A stretch of 64,000 nucleotides of DNA from Formivibrio citricus (GTDB taxonomy: Bacteria; Pseudomonadota; Gammaproteobacteria; Burkholderiales; Chitinibacteraceae). The notes beneath the pieces are model-generated. The model was not told where the DNA came from. It did no database searches and saw nothing but the letters and a program-made list of their open reading frames with translations. A program made the translations under genes and the position numbers. The stretch spans positions 1 to 64,000 of the forward strand of contig NZ_FOVE01000003.1 in the NCBI RefSeq assembly GCF_900115065.1, read 5' to 3'. Below are positions 37,607-49,961 of this stretch, piece after piece. Position 1 is the first letter of the stretch. Every line of letters starts with the position of its first letter.

Positions 37607-39265
37607 TTACCCTTGCAGCATCTCCCGCGCATGACTGCGCGTGGTCTCGGTGATCTCCACACCACCCAACATGCGCGCAATTTCTTCGATGCGCTCGGTC
37701 TGCTCCAGTTCGCGGATCGCGCTGGCAACGCCGCCCGCATCCTGTGATTTGCTCACTTGCAGATGGTTTTGCCCACGCGCAGCGACTTGCGGGAGGTGGG
37801 TGATGCACAGCACTTGCCGACTCTGGCCAAGATCGGCGAGCAGGCGCCCGACGATTTCCGCCACGCGGCCGCCGATGCCGACGTCTACTTCGTCGAAGAT
37901 CAGCGTCGGGGTGCCGGCGACCTGGCTGGTGATGACCTGCAACGCCAGGCTGATGCGCGAGAGCTCGCCGCCGGAGGCGATTTTCGCCATCGGCTTGGCC
38001 GGGGCGCTGGCATGGTTGGCGACGAGGAATTCCACCTGCTCCAACCCGAACGCGGCGGGTTTTTCCAGCAGATTCAAGGCAATTTCGAAGCGGCTTCCGG
38101 CGAGCGCCAGATGCTGCAATTCGCCGGTAACAGCGGCAGCGAGTTTTGCCGCGGCAGCCCGGCGTTGTTCAGAGAGCTGACTGGCGAGCTTGCGGTAATG
38201 CGACTCCGCCCGCGCTACGCTTGCACGCAGGGCATCCAGCCCGGCGCTGCCACCGAGCTCTTCGAGCCGTTCGCGCCAGCTTGCAAGCCGCGCGGGGAGT
38301 TGCTCGGGCTCGACCCGGTATTTGCGCGCCATGCGGAACACGGCATCCATGCGTGCTTCGACTTCGGCGAGGCGCTCTGGGTCGAGTTCCAGCCGGTCCG
38401 CGTAATGGCGCAAGGCGCTCACTGCTTCGGCCAGTTGCGCCTCCGCGCCTGCGAGCAACTCAAGCGTTTCGTTCACACCGGCATCGTAATCGGCCAACTC
38501 GGCGAGGCGCGAACCGGCATTTGCGAGCCAGCCCTGGCAATTCTCGTCGCCATCGGCAAGCAGGGCAAGACCAGCCTGTACGCCATCGATCAGGCTGGCA
38601 GCATGGTTCAGGCGCTTGTGCTCGGCTTGCAGCTCCGGCCATTCGGCGGCGGTGAATTGCAGTGCGCCGACTTCATCCACCTGCCATTGCAGGCGTTCGC
38701 GTTCGGCCTCGAACGCTTCGGCATTGGTTTCCGCCTCGGAAAGATCGTCCGCGAGCCGCCGCCAGTCGCGAAAAGCTGCGGCCACCTCTCGCGCGAGTCC
38801 GGTTGCATTGGCGTAGCCATCGAGCAAGCTACGCTGCGCGTCGAGCTTCAGGAGCGTCTGGTGTTCATGCTGACCGTGGATTTCGACCAGCATCTCGCCC
38901 AGCTCCCGGAGCTGCGCCAGCGTGGCCTGCGCGCCGTTGATCCAGGCGCGCGATTTGCCGCTGGCGTCGATGACGCGGCGTAGCAGCAACTCGTCCGCCT
39001 CGTCGCCGGTCAGTTCGTTGTCGGCAAGCCAGGCTTGCGCGTCTTCGAGCCCCGCCAGTGCGAAGGTCGCGGCGAGTTCGGCCTTTTCCGCGCCGTGGCG
39101 CACCACACCGGGGTCGGCCCGATCGCCAAGCAAGAGTCCCAGCGCATCGATCAGGATCGACTTGCCCGCGCCGGTTTCGCCGGTCAGCACGGTCAGACCG
39201 CGGCGCAGGTCGAGTTCGAGTTCACGGACAATGACGAAATTGCGGAGCGTGAGTGTTTGCAGCAT
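37607..39265 (-). CDS. recN: DNA repair protein RecN
   Basis: An SMC-like ATPase for double-strand break repair. The 552 residues have Walker A in LTGETGAGKSILIDALGLLLGDRAD (about 28-52), a central coiled-coil region, the ABC signature-like ASGGELSRISLALQVI and Walker B TLIFDEVDVGIGGRVAEIVG. ATG 39265 overlaps the nadK TGA by one base. The frame upstream of this ATG is a shadow of nadK. The nadK-recN pairing is common in proteobacteria. Confidence 0.96.
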   Translation of the reverse strand: MLQTLTLRNFVIVRELELDLRRGLTVLTGETGAGKSILIDALGLLLGDRADPGVVRHGAEKAELAATFALAGLEDAQAWLADNELTGDEADELLLRRVIDASGKSRAWINGAQATLAQLRELGEMLVEIHGQHEHQTLLKLDAQRSLLDGYANATGLAREVAAAFRDWRRLADDLSEAETNAEAFEAERERLQWQVDEVGALQFTAAEWPELQAEHKRLNHAASLIDGVQAGLALLADGDENCQGWLANAGSRLAELADYDAGVNETLELLAGAEAQLAEAVSALRHYADRLELDPERLAEVEARMDAVFRMARKYRVEPEQLPARLASWRERLEELGGSAGLDALRASVARAESHYRKLASQLSEQRRAAAAKLAAAVTGELQHLALAGSRFEIALNLLEKPAAFGLEQVEFLVANHASAPAKPMAKIASGGELSRISLALQVITSQVAGTPTLIFDEVDVGIGGRVAEIVGRLLADLGQSRQVLCITHLPQVAARGQNHLQVSKSQDAGGVASAIRELEQTERIEEIARMLGGVEITETTRSHAREMLQG

Positions 39266-40149
39266 CAGAGTAATTGCGGTTGGGCACTCCAGCGCAGCTT
39301 CTCGCGCAGGGTGTCGTAGTAGTGGTAACTGTGGGGATGCAAGATACGCAAAGTGTTGCGGAAACGGCGGATCACCAGGCGGTCCTGCTCCTGCAAACGG
39401 CATTCGGACTGGTTGTCGTAGAAGACGTGCACGACATCGCGCGCGCCGGTCAGCACCAGTTCGACACGGCAACTGTCCGTGACCACGATCGGGCGATTGG
39501 ATAGCGATTGCGGGCAGATCGGCACCAGCGCAATCGCCGGCAGGCTGGGATGCAGGATCGGCCCGCCGGAAGCCAGCGCATAGGCCGTCGAACCGGTCGG
39601 CGTGGAAACGATGATGCCATCGGCGCGCTGACGGCAGACGAACTTGCCGTTGATGAACTGTTCGAACTCGATCATCGAACCGCAACTGCCGCGGCTCATG
39701 ACCACGTCGTTGAACGCCAGCTGGCGGTCGATCTCACGGCCTTCACGCATGACCCGCGCTTCGAGCATGATGCGGTCTTCGGGGTTGAAGGCGCCCTTCA
39801 GGATGGCTTCAACCTGCGCCTCCATCTCGCTGACGGAAAGGTCGGTCAGGAAGCCCAGCCGCCCCATGTTCACGCCAACGACCGGCACATGGTAAGGCGC
39901 GACCATGCGCGCCGCGCCCAGCATCACGCCGTCGCCGCCCAGCACGATCACGAGATCGGCAAGCTTGCCGATATTCTCCTGACTGACGGCCTGGCAGGCC
40001 GTCACGTCATGTTCCTGCGCGGCACTTTCCTCGACCAGCACCCGCACTCCGCTGGAGGACAACATGCTGACGAGCCGATGCATGGGTTCACCCAGGGCAG
40101 GAGTCGCTGGCCGGCCGACAATGGCGATGGTCTTGAACAGGCTATTCAT
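39265..40149 (-). CDS. nadK: NAD kinase
   Basis: Phosphorylates NAD to NADP. The 294-residue protein has the GGDG motif VLGGDGVMLGAAR (about 70-82), LGFLTDLSVSEM, the NAD-contact segment AFNDVVMSRG, and SPTGSTAYALASGGPI with the conserved TGSTAY. It is the upstream partner of recN and diverges from hrcA across a 430-bp gap. Confidence 0.96.
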   Translation of the reverse strand: MNSLFKTIAIVGRPATPALGEPMHRLVSMLSSSGVRVLVEESAAQEHDVTACQAVSQENIGKLADLVIVLGGDGVMLGAARMVAPYHVPVVGVNMGRLGFLTDLSVSEMEAQVEAILKGAFNPEDRIMLEARVMREGREIDRQLAFNDVVMSRGSCGSMIEFEQFINGKFVCRQRADGIIVSTPTGSTAYALASGGPILHPSLPAIALVPICPQSLSNRPIVVTDSCRVELVLTGARDVVHVFYDNQSECRLQEQDRLVIRRFRNTLRILHPHSYHYYDTLREKLRWSAQPQLL

Positions 40150-40182
40150 GAGCAGAAATATTCATATCGAGTTAGCGCATTA

Positions 40183-40520
40183 AACCCACATTGTCCATTG
40201 GGCGCAAGATGATGGCGAGCGGGATTGCGAGGCAGTTTGGCCTCTAGAGAGGAGTCCATGGTCATTCCATGGACGACGAACAAGGGGGCAAAATGACCGC
40301 AAGCCGGCCGCCAGCGCTTGCGTAGACCCGAAGGGCCGTCTAACAGAGTGGTGAAAAAATCTGTTTCTCCACCCGCACCAAGCATCAGGCAAAGCCTGAC
40401 GCGAAATAGCATCTAAAATCAAAAGCTTATTTTTTATTTCCATACATTTCCCCCGGCTACGCCGGTGAAAACGGTACACAGGCTGGTTTTTCACCAGCCT
40501 GCTAATGGACAATATGGGTT
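40183..40520. mobile_element. TIR-bounded intergenic element between nadK and hrcA (candidate MITE or IS relic)
   Basis: AACCCACATTGTCCATT (40183-40199) and its near reverse complement AATGGACAATATGGGTT (40504-40520) form 17-bp terminal inverted repeats with one mismatch. The 304-bp interior contains a short hairpin (about 40481-40500) and no recognisable protein; a 110-codon minus-strand frame inside looks random. It fills most of the divergent promoter region. No clear target duplication is seen. Confidence 0.55.
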
Positions 40521-40579
40521 AAAACACATAACCCGCGCTAAAATCCAGCACTACAATTTTCCAACAGAGGGACACCGAC

Positions 40580-41641
40580 ATGGGCCGCCCCGCCGCGCTC
40601 AACGACCGCGCACAGATCCTGCTTCGAACCCTGATCGAGCGTTACATCGCCGAAGGGCAGCCTGTCGGCTCGAAAACGCTTTCGCAGCATTCGGGACTGG
40701 AGGTCAGCCCGGCCACCATCCGCAACGTGATGTCCGATCTGGAGGAAATGGGCTTCGTCAGCAGCCCGCATACCTCGGCCGGGCGCATTCCGACCGTGCG
40801 CGGCTATCGCCTGTTCGTCGATTCACTGCTGGCCGTGCAACCGCTGAAAACCCTGGAAATCCGCGAGATCGAGGAGCAATTGCCTGTCGACAGCCCGCAG
40901 CGCACCATCGCTGCGGCGTCCCAGCTGCTTTCGCAATTCACGCATTTTGCCGGCGTGGTCATGGCGCCCAAGCGCCATGAGGTACTGCTCAAGCATGTGG
41001 AATTCCTGCAGCTTTCCGACCGGCGCGTGCTGTTGATCCTCGTCACCGGCGACGGCGACGTGCAGAACCGCATCATCCAGACCATGCGTCAGTTCGGACA
41101 AAGCGAACTGCAGGAAGCCGGCAACTTCCTCAACCAGCATTGCGCGGGAAAAACGCTGGCAAGCCTGGTGCAACTGGTGCAAAGCGAGCTGGTGCGCCTG
41201 AAAGGCGACATCGTGGCGCTGATGAATGCCGCCGTCGACGTCTCGACGAGCCTTTCAAGCCGTACCGAGGAAGTCGTCATCGCCGGCGAACACCAGTTGC
41301 TCGGCATCAGCGACCTGTCCTCGAATGTTTCCCGCATGAAACAGCTTTTCGATCTTTTCGAGCAGAAGACCTCGCTTCTGCAACTGCTGGAACTGGGCAG
41401 CCGCGCCGAGGGGGTGCAGATCTACATCGGCAACGAAGCCGGTCTTGCTCCGCTCGACGAATGCTCGGTCATCGCCGCGCCGTACAAGGTACAAGGCGAA
41501 GTGGTCGGCACGCTCGGCGTGATCGGCCCAACCCGCATGGCCTACGACCGGGTGATCCCGATCGTGGACATCACCGCGCGCCTGCTCTCCAGCGCGCTTT
41601 CATGGGGAAGCCTCGAAGGCTCCCGAAAGGAACCGGTTTGA
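40580..41641 (+). CDS. hrcA: Heat-inducible transcription repressor HrcA
   Basis: HrcA represses groE/dnaK-type genes by binding CIRCE, with GroEL as corepressor partner. The 353 residues have an N-terminal winged helix (RAQILLRTLIERYIAEGQPVGSKTLS and SPATIRNVMSDLEEMGFVSSPHTSAGRIPTVRGYRLF) and the GAF-like C-terminal part with YIGNEAGLAPLDECSVI and GTLGVIGPTRMAYDRVIPIVD. No CIRCE copy is visible in its own upstream region, so autoregulation is not evident. It overlaps mltB by 4 bp. Confidence 0.96.
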   Translation: MGRPAALNDRAQILLRTLIERYIAEGQPVGSKTLSQHSGLEVSPATIRNVMSDLEEMGFVSSPHTSAGRIPTVRGYRLFVDSLLAVQPLKTLEIREIEEQLPVDSPQRTIAAASQLLSQFTHFAGVVMAPKRHEVLLKHVEFLQLSDRRVLLILVTGDGDVQNRIIQTMRQFGQSELQEAGNFLNQHCAGKTLASLVQLVQSELVRLKGDIVALMNAAVDVSTSLSSRTEEVVIAGEHQLLGISDLSSNVSRMKQLFDLFEQKTSLLQLLELGSRAEGVQIYIGNEAGLAPLDECSVIAAPYKVQGEVVGTLGVIGPTRMAYDRVIPIVDITARLLSSALSWGSLEGSRKEPV

Positions 41642-42684
41642 ACAAGCTCCTCGCCATTCTCTTCCTGTCCTGCGTCTGCCTCGTGGCAAACGCCGACCAG
41701 GCACTGGTCAACCGGGCCGAAGTCCAGGAATACATCGCCAGCACGGCACGCGAGCACGGCTTCAGCGAAGCGGAGCTCACCAACCTCTTCACCCGCATCC
41801 AGCCCAGGCCGCAGATTCTCGACATCTTCGAGCGCCCCGCGACGGCGCGCCCCTGGTACGTGTTCCGCCCCAACTTCGTCAACAAGAAACGCATCGACGC
41901 CGGCGCCGCGTTCTGGCGCAAGCATGAAAAGGAAATCGCCGAGATCAGCCGCGCCTATCAGGTCGACCCTGCCGTTGTCGTGGCCATCCTCGATGTCGAA
42001 ACGCTGTTCGGCAAGAACATGGGCAACTTCCGTGTTCTGGACGTGCTCTCAACCGCCGCCTTCGACTACCCGCGCCGGGCGGAATTCTTCCGCAAGGAAA
42101 TGACCGAATTCCTGCTGCTCGCGCGCGGCGAGAAACAGGACCCGCTCTCGTTCCGCGGCTCCTACGCCGGCGCGATGGGCTGGCCGCAGTTCATGCCCTC
42201 CTCGTTCCGCGCCTACGCCGTAGACTGGGATCGCGACGGGCGTCACGACATCTGGAATACGCCGGTCGATGCGATTGCCAGCGCCGCAAGCTATCTCGCC
42301 CAACATGGCTGGCTGGTCGACGGCGATACCTTCGCGCCGGTCAACGTTGAAGGCGAACATATTGCCGGCCTCATCGCAGACAAGTTCAACCTGCACTACA
42401 CGGTTGCAGAATTGATGCAGAAAGGCGTCTCCCCGATCAGCGAACTCAAAACCGACCAGAAAGCCGTGCTGTTCGTGCTGGAAACCGAACCTGGGCAGAT
42501 GAAGTACTACCTCGGCTTCAACAACTTCTACGTCATCACGCGCTATAACAAGAGTACGCTCTACGCGACTGCGGTACTGGAGCTCGCCCAAGCCATCCGG
42601 GAAGCCAGGATGCGCTTGGCATCAGCCCCAGCCAATCCGGACAAACCGGTCAAAACAGCAACAAAAAAGAAGAAGCGGGTGTGA
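41638..42684 (+). CDS. mltB: Lytic murein transglycosylase B
   Basis: Cleaves peptidoglycan glycan strands to 1,6-anhydro products. The 348-residue protein starts at TTG 41638 overlapping the hrcA stop (TTGA), with AAAGGA upstream, and opens with a signal peptide NKLLAILFLSCVCLVANA. No other start is possible without losing that signal. The family core is PAVVVAILDVETLFGKNMG with the catalytic Glu, then SYAGAMGWPQFMPSSFRAYAVDWDRDG. The tail is Lys-rich. The cysteine near residue 13 does not form a convincing lipobox. Confidence 0.93.
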   Translation: MNKLLAILFLSCVCLVANADQALVNRAEVQEYIASTAREHGFSEAELTNLFTRIQPRPQILDIFERPATARPWYVFRPNFVNKKRIDAGAAFWRKHEKEIAEISRAYQVDPAVVVAILDVETLFGKNMGNFRVLDVLSTAAFDYPRRAEFFRKEMTEFLLLARGEKQDPLSFRGSYAGAMGWPQFMPSSFRAYAVDWDRDGRHDIWNTPVDAIASAASYLAQHGWLVDGDTFAPVNVEGEHIAGLIADKFNLHYTVAELMQKGVSPISELKTDQKAVLFVLETEPGQMKYYLGFNNFYVITRYNKSTLYATAVLELAQAIREARMRLASAPANPDKPVKTATKKKKRV

Positions 42685-42762
42685 TTTTTCATTTGAAATC
42701 ATCAGACCCCCAAGCCCCTTCTCGTCAGCCATACGTGGACAATCAGGAGCGATCCCCAAGAG

Positions 42763-45131
<2,369 letters not shown>

Positions 45132-45135
<4 letters not shown>

Positions 45136-45854
45136 AAAACATTGCAATCCGTCTGTGCCTGGCCTGGTTGACGATGGTACCGGCTTGGAGCCTGGCAGGA
45201 GAAGAACTCGGCACGGCGCTGTCCGCCAAAGGCGGGGAACCCGTTCCTTATGTCCTGAATTTCAAGAATCTCGCGCCGAAATATGTGCTGGTGCTGTTCC
45301 CCGGAGGGTCAGGCGTAGTCGACCCGCGAATGGAAGACGGGGAACTGGTTTATCGCGCCAAGGGCAATTTCCTGTTGCGCGCCCGGAAATTCCTGGTCGA
45401 CGACGAATTCGTCACGGTCGCAACCAACTCCACCAGCGATACGGAAAAGGTTCAGACCCTGATCGACGATCTGAAAAAACGTTTTCCGCAAGCCCGAATC
45501 TATTTCATGGGAACCAGCCGGGGAACCTACGCCACCCTGGAATTGGCAGACTATCTAGCCGACAAAGTAGCCGGCGAAATCCATACCGCATCCATGGCCC
45601 GGATTGATGCCTTTGACGCGCGAAAACATGCCAACCGGCATTTGATTGTGCATCACAAGGATGACCCATGCTGGGTGACGCCGTTTGCTTCTGCAGAAGC
45701 GGCCCACAAGAAATACGGCAACGACTTCATCGCCATGGAAGGCGGAATCTCCGTGGGGAAAGCGTGCGAAGCTCGGTCTCATCACGGCTTTAACGGCATC
45801 GAGCAAGAAACTGCCGAAGCCATCAAGACGTGGGTGCGGCGCGACCACAAATAG
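45132..45854 (+). CDS. Exported alpha/beta-hydrolase-like protein
   Basis: A 240-residue protein with a signal peptide (MKNIAIRLCLAWLTMVPAWSLAG). The rest reads as a compact alpha/beta hydrolase. YVLVLFPGGSGVVDPR is the oxyanion strand, YFMGTSRGTYATLELADYL holds a nucleophile elbow with Ser in GTSRG, IVHHKDDPCW may supply the acid, and SHHGFNGIEQE the His. It overlaps the histidine kinase stop by 4 bp, so the two are cotranslated. A substrate cannot be named. A functional link to the kinase is inferred only from coupling. Confidence 0.78.
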
Positions 45855-46164
45855 CCAGGATCAGACGCACACCGCTTCAATCTGCGCCATTCCCGTGTGC
45901 GCACCCTGTCCCCCTCCACGGCAGACGGTTTTCCTTTCCCCCTTGGCCGGCGCCGAGGAAGTGGAGTGAGACAAGTTTGTTTACAAAATTGGCTCGCGAC
46001 CGCCCGAGGGCAGCCCGGAGGGCCGCCAGGCGGGGTCGCCTTGGGGATGAAAGGGGGATTGGCGAGACAATCCCTCTTTCCCGCAGGCGGGGCGGAAACC
46101 TGCATTCAAAAGCACCGCGCCGCAGGCGCTTAGAACCTGGATTCCGGCCTGCGCCGGAATAGAC
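45855..46164. other. Intergenic region with palindromic repeats, no gene seen
   Basis: About 310 bp between convergent genes. It contains several short palindromic GC-rich segments, including a copy of the dispersed palindrome (CCTGGATTCCGGCC...GGCCTGCGCCGGAAT form) at 46136-46164 directly at the rlmB stop. Open frames here have no credible start or composition. Confidence 0.6.
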
Positions 46165-46914
46165 TCACCCGCGTTCTGCCAGCATCTGCCGCTGCCTACG
46201 GCTTTCGGCCAGCACGATCCCGGTCGCAACCGACACATTCAGGCTTTCCACAGAACCGAACATCGGAATCGATACCAGCGTATCGCAGTGTTCGCGCGTC
46301 AGGCGGCGCATGCCATGGCCCTCCGCACCGAGCACCCACGCCAGCGGCCCGGTCTGCTCGAAATGGTAAAGGTCGGCGCTGCCTTCGGCATCGGTGCCGA
46401 CGATCCAGACGCCGGCATCCTTGAGCTCGCGCAAGGTGCGGGCCAGGTTGGTGACCATGATGTAGGGCACGACTTCGGCCGCCCCGCAGGCCACCTTGGA
46501 CACCGTGGCATTGATGGAAACGGACTTGTCCTTGGGCGCAATCACCGCATGCACGCCCATGGCATCGGCCACGCGCAGGCACGCGCCCAAGTTGTGCGGA
46601 TCGGTGATGCCGTCGAGCACCAGCAGGAACGGCGGTTCCTCCAGGTCTTCGAGCACGTCTTCGAGCGCCACGAAGTTCTTCGAGGCATCGATCAGCGCCG
46701 CCACGCCCTGATGGCGCGCAGAACCGGCCAGCCCCTGCAAGCGCTCGGCATCGACCGGGAGCACGCGCCGCCCCTGTTTTTCCGCCAGCGCCAGGAGATC
46801 GCGCATGCGCGGGTCGCTGCGGCCTGCACTGACATAGACCTCCTGCACGCTGTCGGGCAAACGGCTCAAACGCGAACGGACGGCATGGAAGCCGTGGATG
46901 ATTTTTTTCTGCAT
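46165..46914 (-). CDS. rlmB: 23S rRNA 2'-O-methyltransferase RlmB
   Basis: A SpoU/TrmH-family enzyme that methylates G2251 of 23S rRNA. The 249 residues have an N-terminal substrate-binding domain ([32 protein letters not shown]) and a knotted C-terminal domain. It shows [29 protein letters not shown] (motif 1), [12 protein letters not shown] (motif 2) and [22 protein letters not shown] (motif 3). It follows the GGDEF-EAL gene by 28 bp, so it may be cotranscribed with it. Confidence 0.95.
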   Translation of the reverse strand: MQKKIIHGFHAVRSRLSRLPDSVQEVYVSAGRSDPRMRDLLALAEKQGRRVLPVDAERLQGLAGSARHQGVAALIDASKNFVALEDVLEDLEEPPFLLVLDGITDPHNLGACLRVADAMGVHAVIAPKDKSVSINATVSKVACGAAEVVPYIMVTNLARTLRELKDAGVWIVGTDAEGSADLYHFEQTGPLAWVLGAEGHGMRRLTREHCDTLVSIPMFGSVESLNVSVATGIVLAESRRQRQMLAERG

Positions 46915-46942
46915 GAAGTCAATCTCTTATAAATCTGGAAGA

Positions 46943-49828
46943 TCAGAGGGCAGAGCCCATATCGAGCACCTGCCGCACCGACTTGGGAAGAAGGTCGGCG
47001 GCCAGCGGCTTGCTGTAATGATACCCCTGCGCCACGGTACATCCTATGTGGCGAAGGTAACTGGACTGGGTGGAATTTTCCACGCCCTCGGCCACGACCG
47101 TCAGGCGCAACTTGGTCGCCATCTCGACGATGGCCTCGACAATCGCGGCCATGTCGCCGTCTTCCGGCAAGGGAGAGATAAAGGAACGGTCGATCTTGAG
47201 CGTATCGAGCGGGAACTGCTTGAGGTACGACAGTGAGGAGTAGCCGCTGCCGAAATCGTCGATTGCGATACGCACGCCCATTTCACGCAACTCTGCCAAC
47301 ACGGCGCTGGCGTTTTCCGGATTTTCCATCAGGGCGTTTTCGGTAATTTCGAGCTCCAGCCGCTCGCCCTCCAGTCCTGACTCATCCAGCGCGCTGCATA
47401 CGATATCCAGCAAGTGCCCGCGGCGGAACTGGCGCGGCGACAAGTTGACGGCGATACAGCGCACGTCGATTCCCTCATCCAGCCAGGTCCGCATCTGGCG
47501 GCAAGCTTCGCGGATCGCCCATTCGCCGATGATCTCGATGATCCCTGTTTCTTCCGCCAACGGAATGAAGCTCCCCGGCGGCACCATGCCCAGTTCCGGA
47601 TGCTGCCAGCGGATCAGGGCTTCGACGCCGTGGAACTCTTCGCCAGCCAGCACGAACTGTGGTTGGTAATGCAGTACGAACTGGCTCTGAGCTACCGCCG
47701 TATGCAGGCAACCTTCCATGCGACCGCGCTCGAAAACCTGGGCGATCATTTCCTGGGAGTGGAAGGCAAAGGTGTTCTTGCCCATATCCTTGGCGCGGTA
47801 CATCGCCAGATCGGCGGCCTGCATCAACCCGGAAGAATCCTTGGCATCGACAGGGAAACGGCTGATACCGATACTGCAGGTTACGAACAATTCATGTCCG
47901 CGCACCGCACAGGGACGAGCAATTTCATCGATGATCCGGCGCGCGATCGTTGCCAATCCGGCGTCGGGCAACGTCTCTTCCAATATCACCATGAATTCGT
48001 CGCCGCCGAAACGGGCGATGAAATCGCGCTCCTTCAGGCAATGGCACAAGCGTTGTGCAATCACCTGCAAAAGCTCGTCGCCAACCGCATGGCCCAGCGT
48101 ATCGTTGACCGTCTTGAAACGGTCCAGATCGATGAACAGTACTGCGAGCCGCCCATCTCCGCAGCAGACCTGCTCCAGCCTCTCCTGCAGCGAGGAACGG
48201 TTGAACAACTGGGTCAGCGGATCGCGCTGCGCCAGGAACTGCAGGCGGCTCTCGGCCTCCTTGCGCGCGGAAAAATCGCTGAACACGGCCACGCGATGCG
48301 TGATTCGCCCGCTTTCGTCGCAAACGTTGCTGATCGATCCCCAAGCAGGGTAGGTCTCCCCGCTCTTGCGCCAGCCGGGTATCTCGCCCTGCCAGCTCCC
48401 CAGATCGCGCAGGCTGTTTTCCACTTCCTGCCCGAAAACCGTACCTTGGGCAATTTGCCGGAAGGTGGCGCACATCTTGCCGATGGCTTCTTCCGGAGCA
48501 AAACCGGTGATACGGGTAAACGCCGGGTTGACCGCAATGATCCTGCCCACCACGTCGGTGATCACGATACCTTCCGAGGCGTTCTCGAACACCTGCGCGG
48601 AAAGCCGCAGTTGCTGTTCGGCAACCAGCCGCTCGCTCATGTCGGTGGCAACGAAACAGTTGCCCAGGAGCTTGCCGTCCAGATCGAGCAGCGGTTGCTG
48701 GTTGCACATCAGGGTGCGGGGCGCGGTTTGCGCGTTGACGGTGCACTCGAACGAGCAGCTCTGCTGCGCGCTTGTGAGCGCCGGCAAACCAAGGTGTTCG
48801 CGCAACGGCGCAGAAGGAAAACCGGCCAGGTTGCGGTTCTGCCCGCCCACCAGTTGAAGCAGGGACTGGTTGGCATAGACCAGCCGCCCTTCGACATCCT
48901 CGAAAAACACCGGATTAGGCATCGCGTTCAGAATGGCATCGAGCTTGTGGCGTTCGGCGGCCAGTTCACGCCGGGAGTTCTCCTCTTCGTCGCTGGATGC
49001 AGCGAGCAACACACCGGTCACCGTCACCATCAGCAGGAAAAGCTGCGCTGGCAGAATCGCCACGCTGTATACGCCAGCCAGGGAATGCGTCAACGAAAAC
49101 GCCAGCGTCAACGCCACCAAGGCAGCGCCGGTCTGCCCGATCCGCAGCGCGGCCCAGATGGCCACAGGCAGCAGCAGGAACTGCCAACCGGAAGGATTGG
49201 GGCCTTCAAGGCTGTAGATCAGACAAGCGCCTGCAGCACAGGCCATCACGGCCAGCATCAGTTCCAGAAAACGCTGGCGGAATGCGGGCCTCCATCCCTC
49301 GCGCATGGACAGCACCAGCGGCACCATCACCAGAAAACCGACCAGATCTGACGACCAGAAAGAAAAGAAACGATGCCATGCCGGCATGTCCGAAGAAAGT
49401 ATCAAGTACCCGCCCGGTATCAGCCCTCCCAGCAGAGTGGAAAGCAGCATCAGGCCGGCCCCACCCAGCACCAGGTGCGAAGCAGCCTCACGCAACCTTA
49501 TCCTTGGACTCGACAGCAAGGATTTCAGCAACCAAGCGCCAAGCGCTGCCGTACCTACGGAAACAAGCGCCAGCCAGACAGCCGCCTGTCCGGAAAAACC
49601 GCGCAACAAGGGCACCGCCAGTGCAACAGGTACAAAAAACAGGCTGTAGTGCACCCCGTTGAGCAGCATGAGCACGGCCATGAGTCCGATCAGCGGGCAA
49701 ACGAAGAGCATGTCGCAGAAAAGAAATCCCGCGACCTTGCTCAACAAAGCCATCAACAGCAGGCCGCCGCCCAGGAGTAACCCGGCGCGCCAATCGGAGG
49801 AGCGAAACATCTTTGGATACAGGGGCAT
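46943..49828 (-). CDS. MASE1-PAS-PAS-GGDEF-EAL c-di-GMP enzyme
   Basis: A 961-residue inner-membrane c-di-GMP enzyme. About eight helices in residues 15-285 fit a MASE1 sensor (includes SFWSSDLVGFLVMVPLVL). Two PAS modules follow (about 290-400 and 405-520). The GGDEF domain has DLDRFKTVNDTLGHAVGD and RFGGDEFMVIL, and the EAL domain GVEALIRWQHPELG, DDFGSGYSSLSYLKQFP and KIDRSF. Both catalytic motifs look intact. The I-site position reads KERD rather than RxxD, so feedback inhibition may be absent. Net activity cannot be predicted. Confidence 0.94.
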   Translation of the reverse strand: MPLYPKMFRSSDWRAGLLLGGGLLLMALLSKVAGFLFCDMLFVCPLIGLMAVLMLLNGVHYSLFFVPVALAVPLLRGFSGQAAVWLALVSVGTAALGAWLLKSLLSSPRIRLREAASHLVLGGAGLMLLSTLLGGLIPGGYLILSSDMPAWHRFFSFWSSDLVGFLVMVPLVLSMREGWRPAFRQRFLELMLAVMACAAGACLIYSLEGPNPSGWQFLLLPVAIWAALRIGQTGAALVALTLAFSLTHSLAGVYSVAILPAQLFLLMVTVTGVLLAASSDEEENSRRELAAERHKLDAILNAMPNPVFFEDVEGRLVYANQSLLQLVGGQNRNLAGFPSAPLREHLGLPALTSAQQSCSFECTVNAQTAPRTLMCNQQPLLDLDGKLLGNCFVATDMSERLVAEQQLRLSAQVFENASEGIVITDVVGRIIAVNPAFTRITGFAPEEAIGKMCATFRQIAQGTVFGQEVENSLRDLGSWQGEIPGWRKSGETYPAWGSISNVCDESGRITHRVAVFSDFSARKEAESRLQFLAQRDPLTQLFNRSSLQERLEQVCCGDGRLAVLFIDLDRFKTVNDTLGHAVGDELLQVIAQRLCHCLKERDFIARFGGDEFMVILEETLPDAGLATIARRIIDEIARPCAVRGHELFVTCSIGISRFPVDAKDSSGLMQAADLAMYRAKDMGKNTFAFHSQEMIAQVFERGRMEGCLHTAVAQSQFVLHYQPQFVLAGEEFHGVEALIRWQHPELGMVPPGSFIPLAEETGIIEIIGEWAIREACRQMRTWLDEGIDVRCIAVNLSPRQFRRGHLLDIVCSALDESGLEGERLELEITENALMENPENASAVLAELREMGVRIAIDDFGSGYSSLSYLKQFPLDTLKIDRSFISPLPEDGDMAAIVEAIVEMATKLRLTVVAEGVENSTQSSYLRHIGCTVAQGYHYSKPLAADLLPKSVRQVLDMGSAL

Positions 49829-49915
49829 GCTTGTAAGGAAGCCCCGATATTCTTTGATATACGGTCAAAAATCAATCGAATCCGTACATATTTTCGGCCC
49901 GCCACCGCTGGCGCG

Positions 49916-49921
49916 TATAAT
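49916..49921 (+). promoter_or_regulatory. -10 box of the mfd promoter
   Basis: A perfect TATAAT lies 40 bp upstream of the mfd start, in the divergent gap with the GGDEF-EAL gene. A clear -35 is not visible at 17 bp. Confidence 0.55.
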
Positions 49922-49961
49922 CCCGCCAACTGATTCGCCAACCGATTGATCCCCCGCTCCC

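Noticed and set aside
40180-40512. 110-codon frame inside the nadK-hrcA TIR element
   Set aside because: Composition looks random, no domain or ribosome site; more likely non-coding interior of the element.
40521-40579. CIRCE operator upstream of hrcA
   Set aside because: No TTAGCACTC-N9-GAGTGCTAA-like sequence is present in the upstream region.
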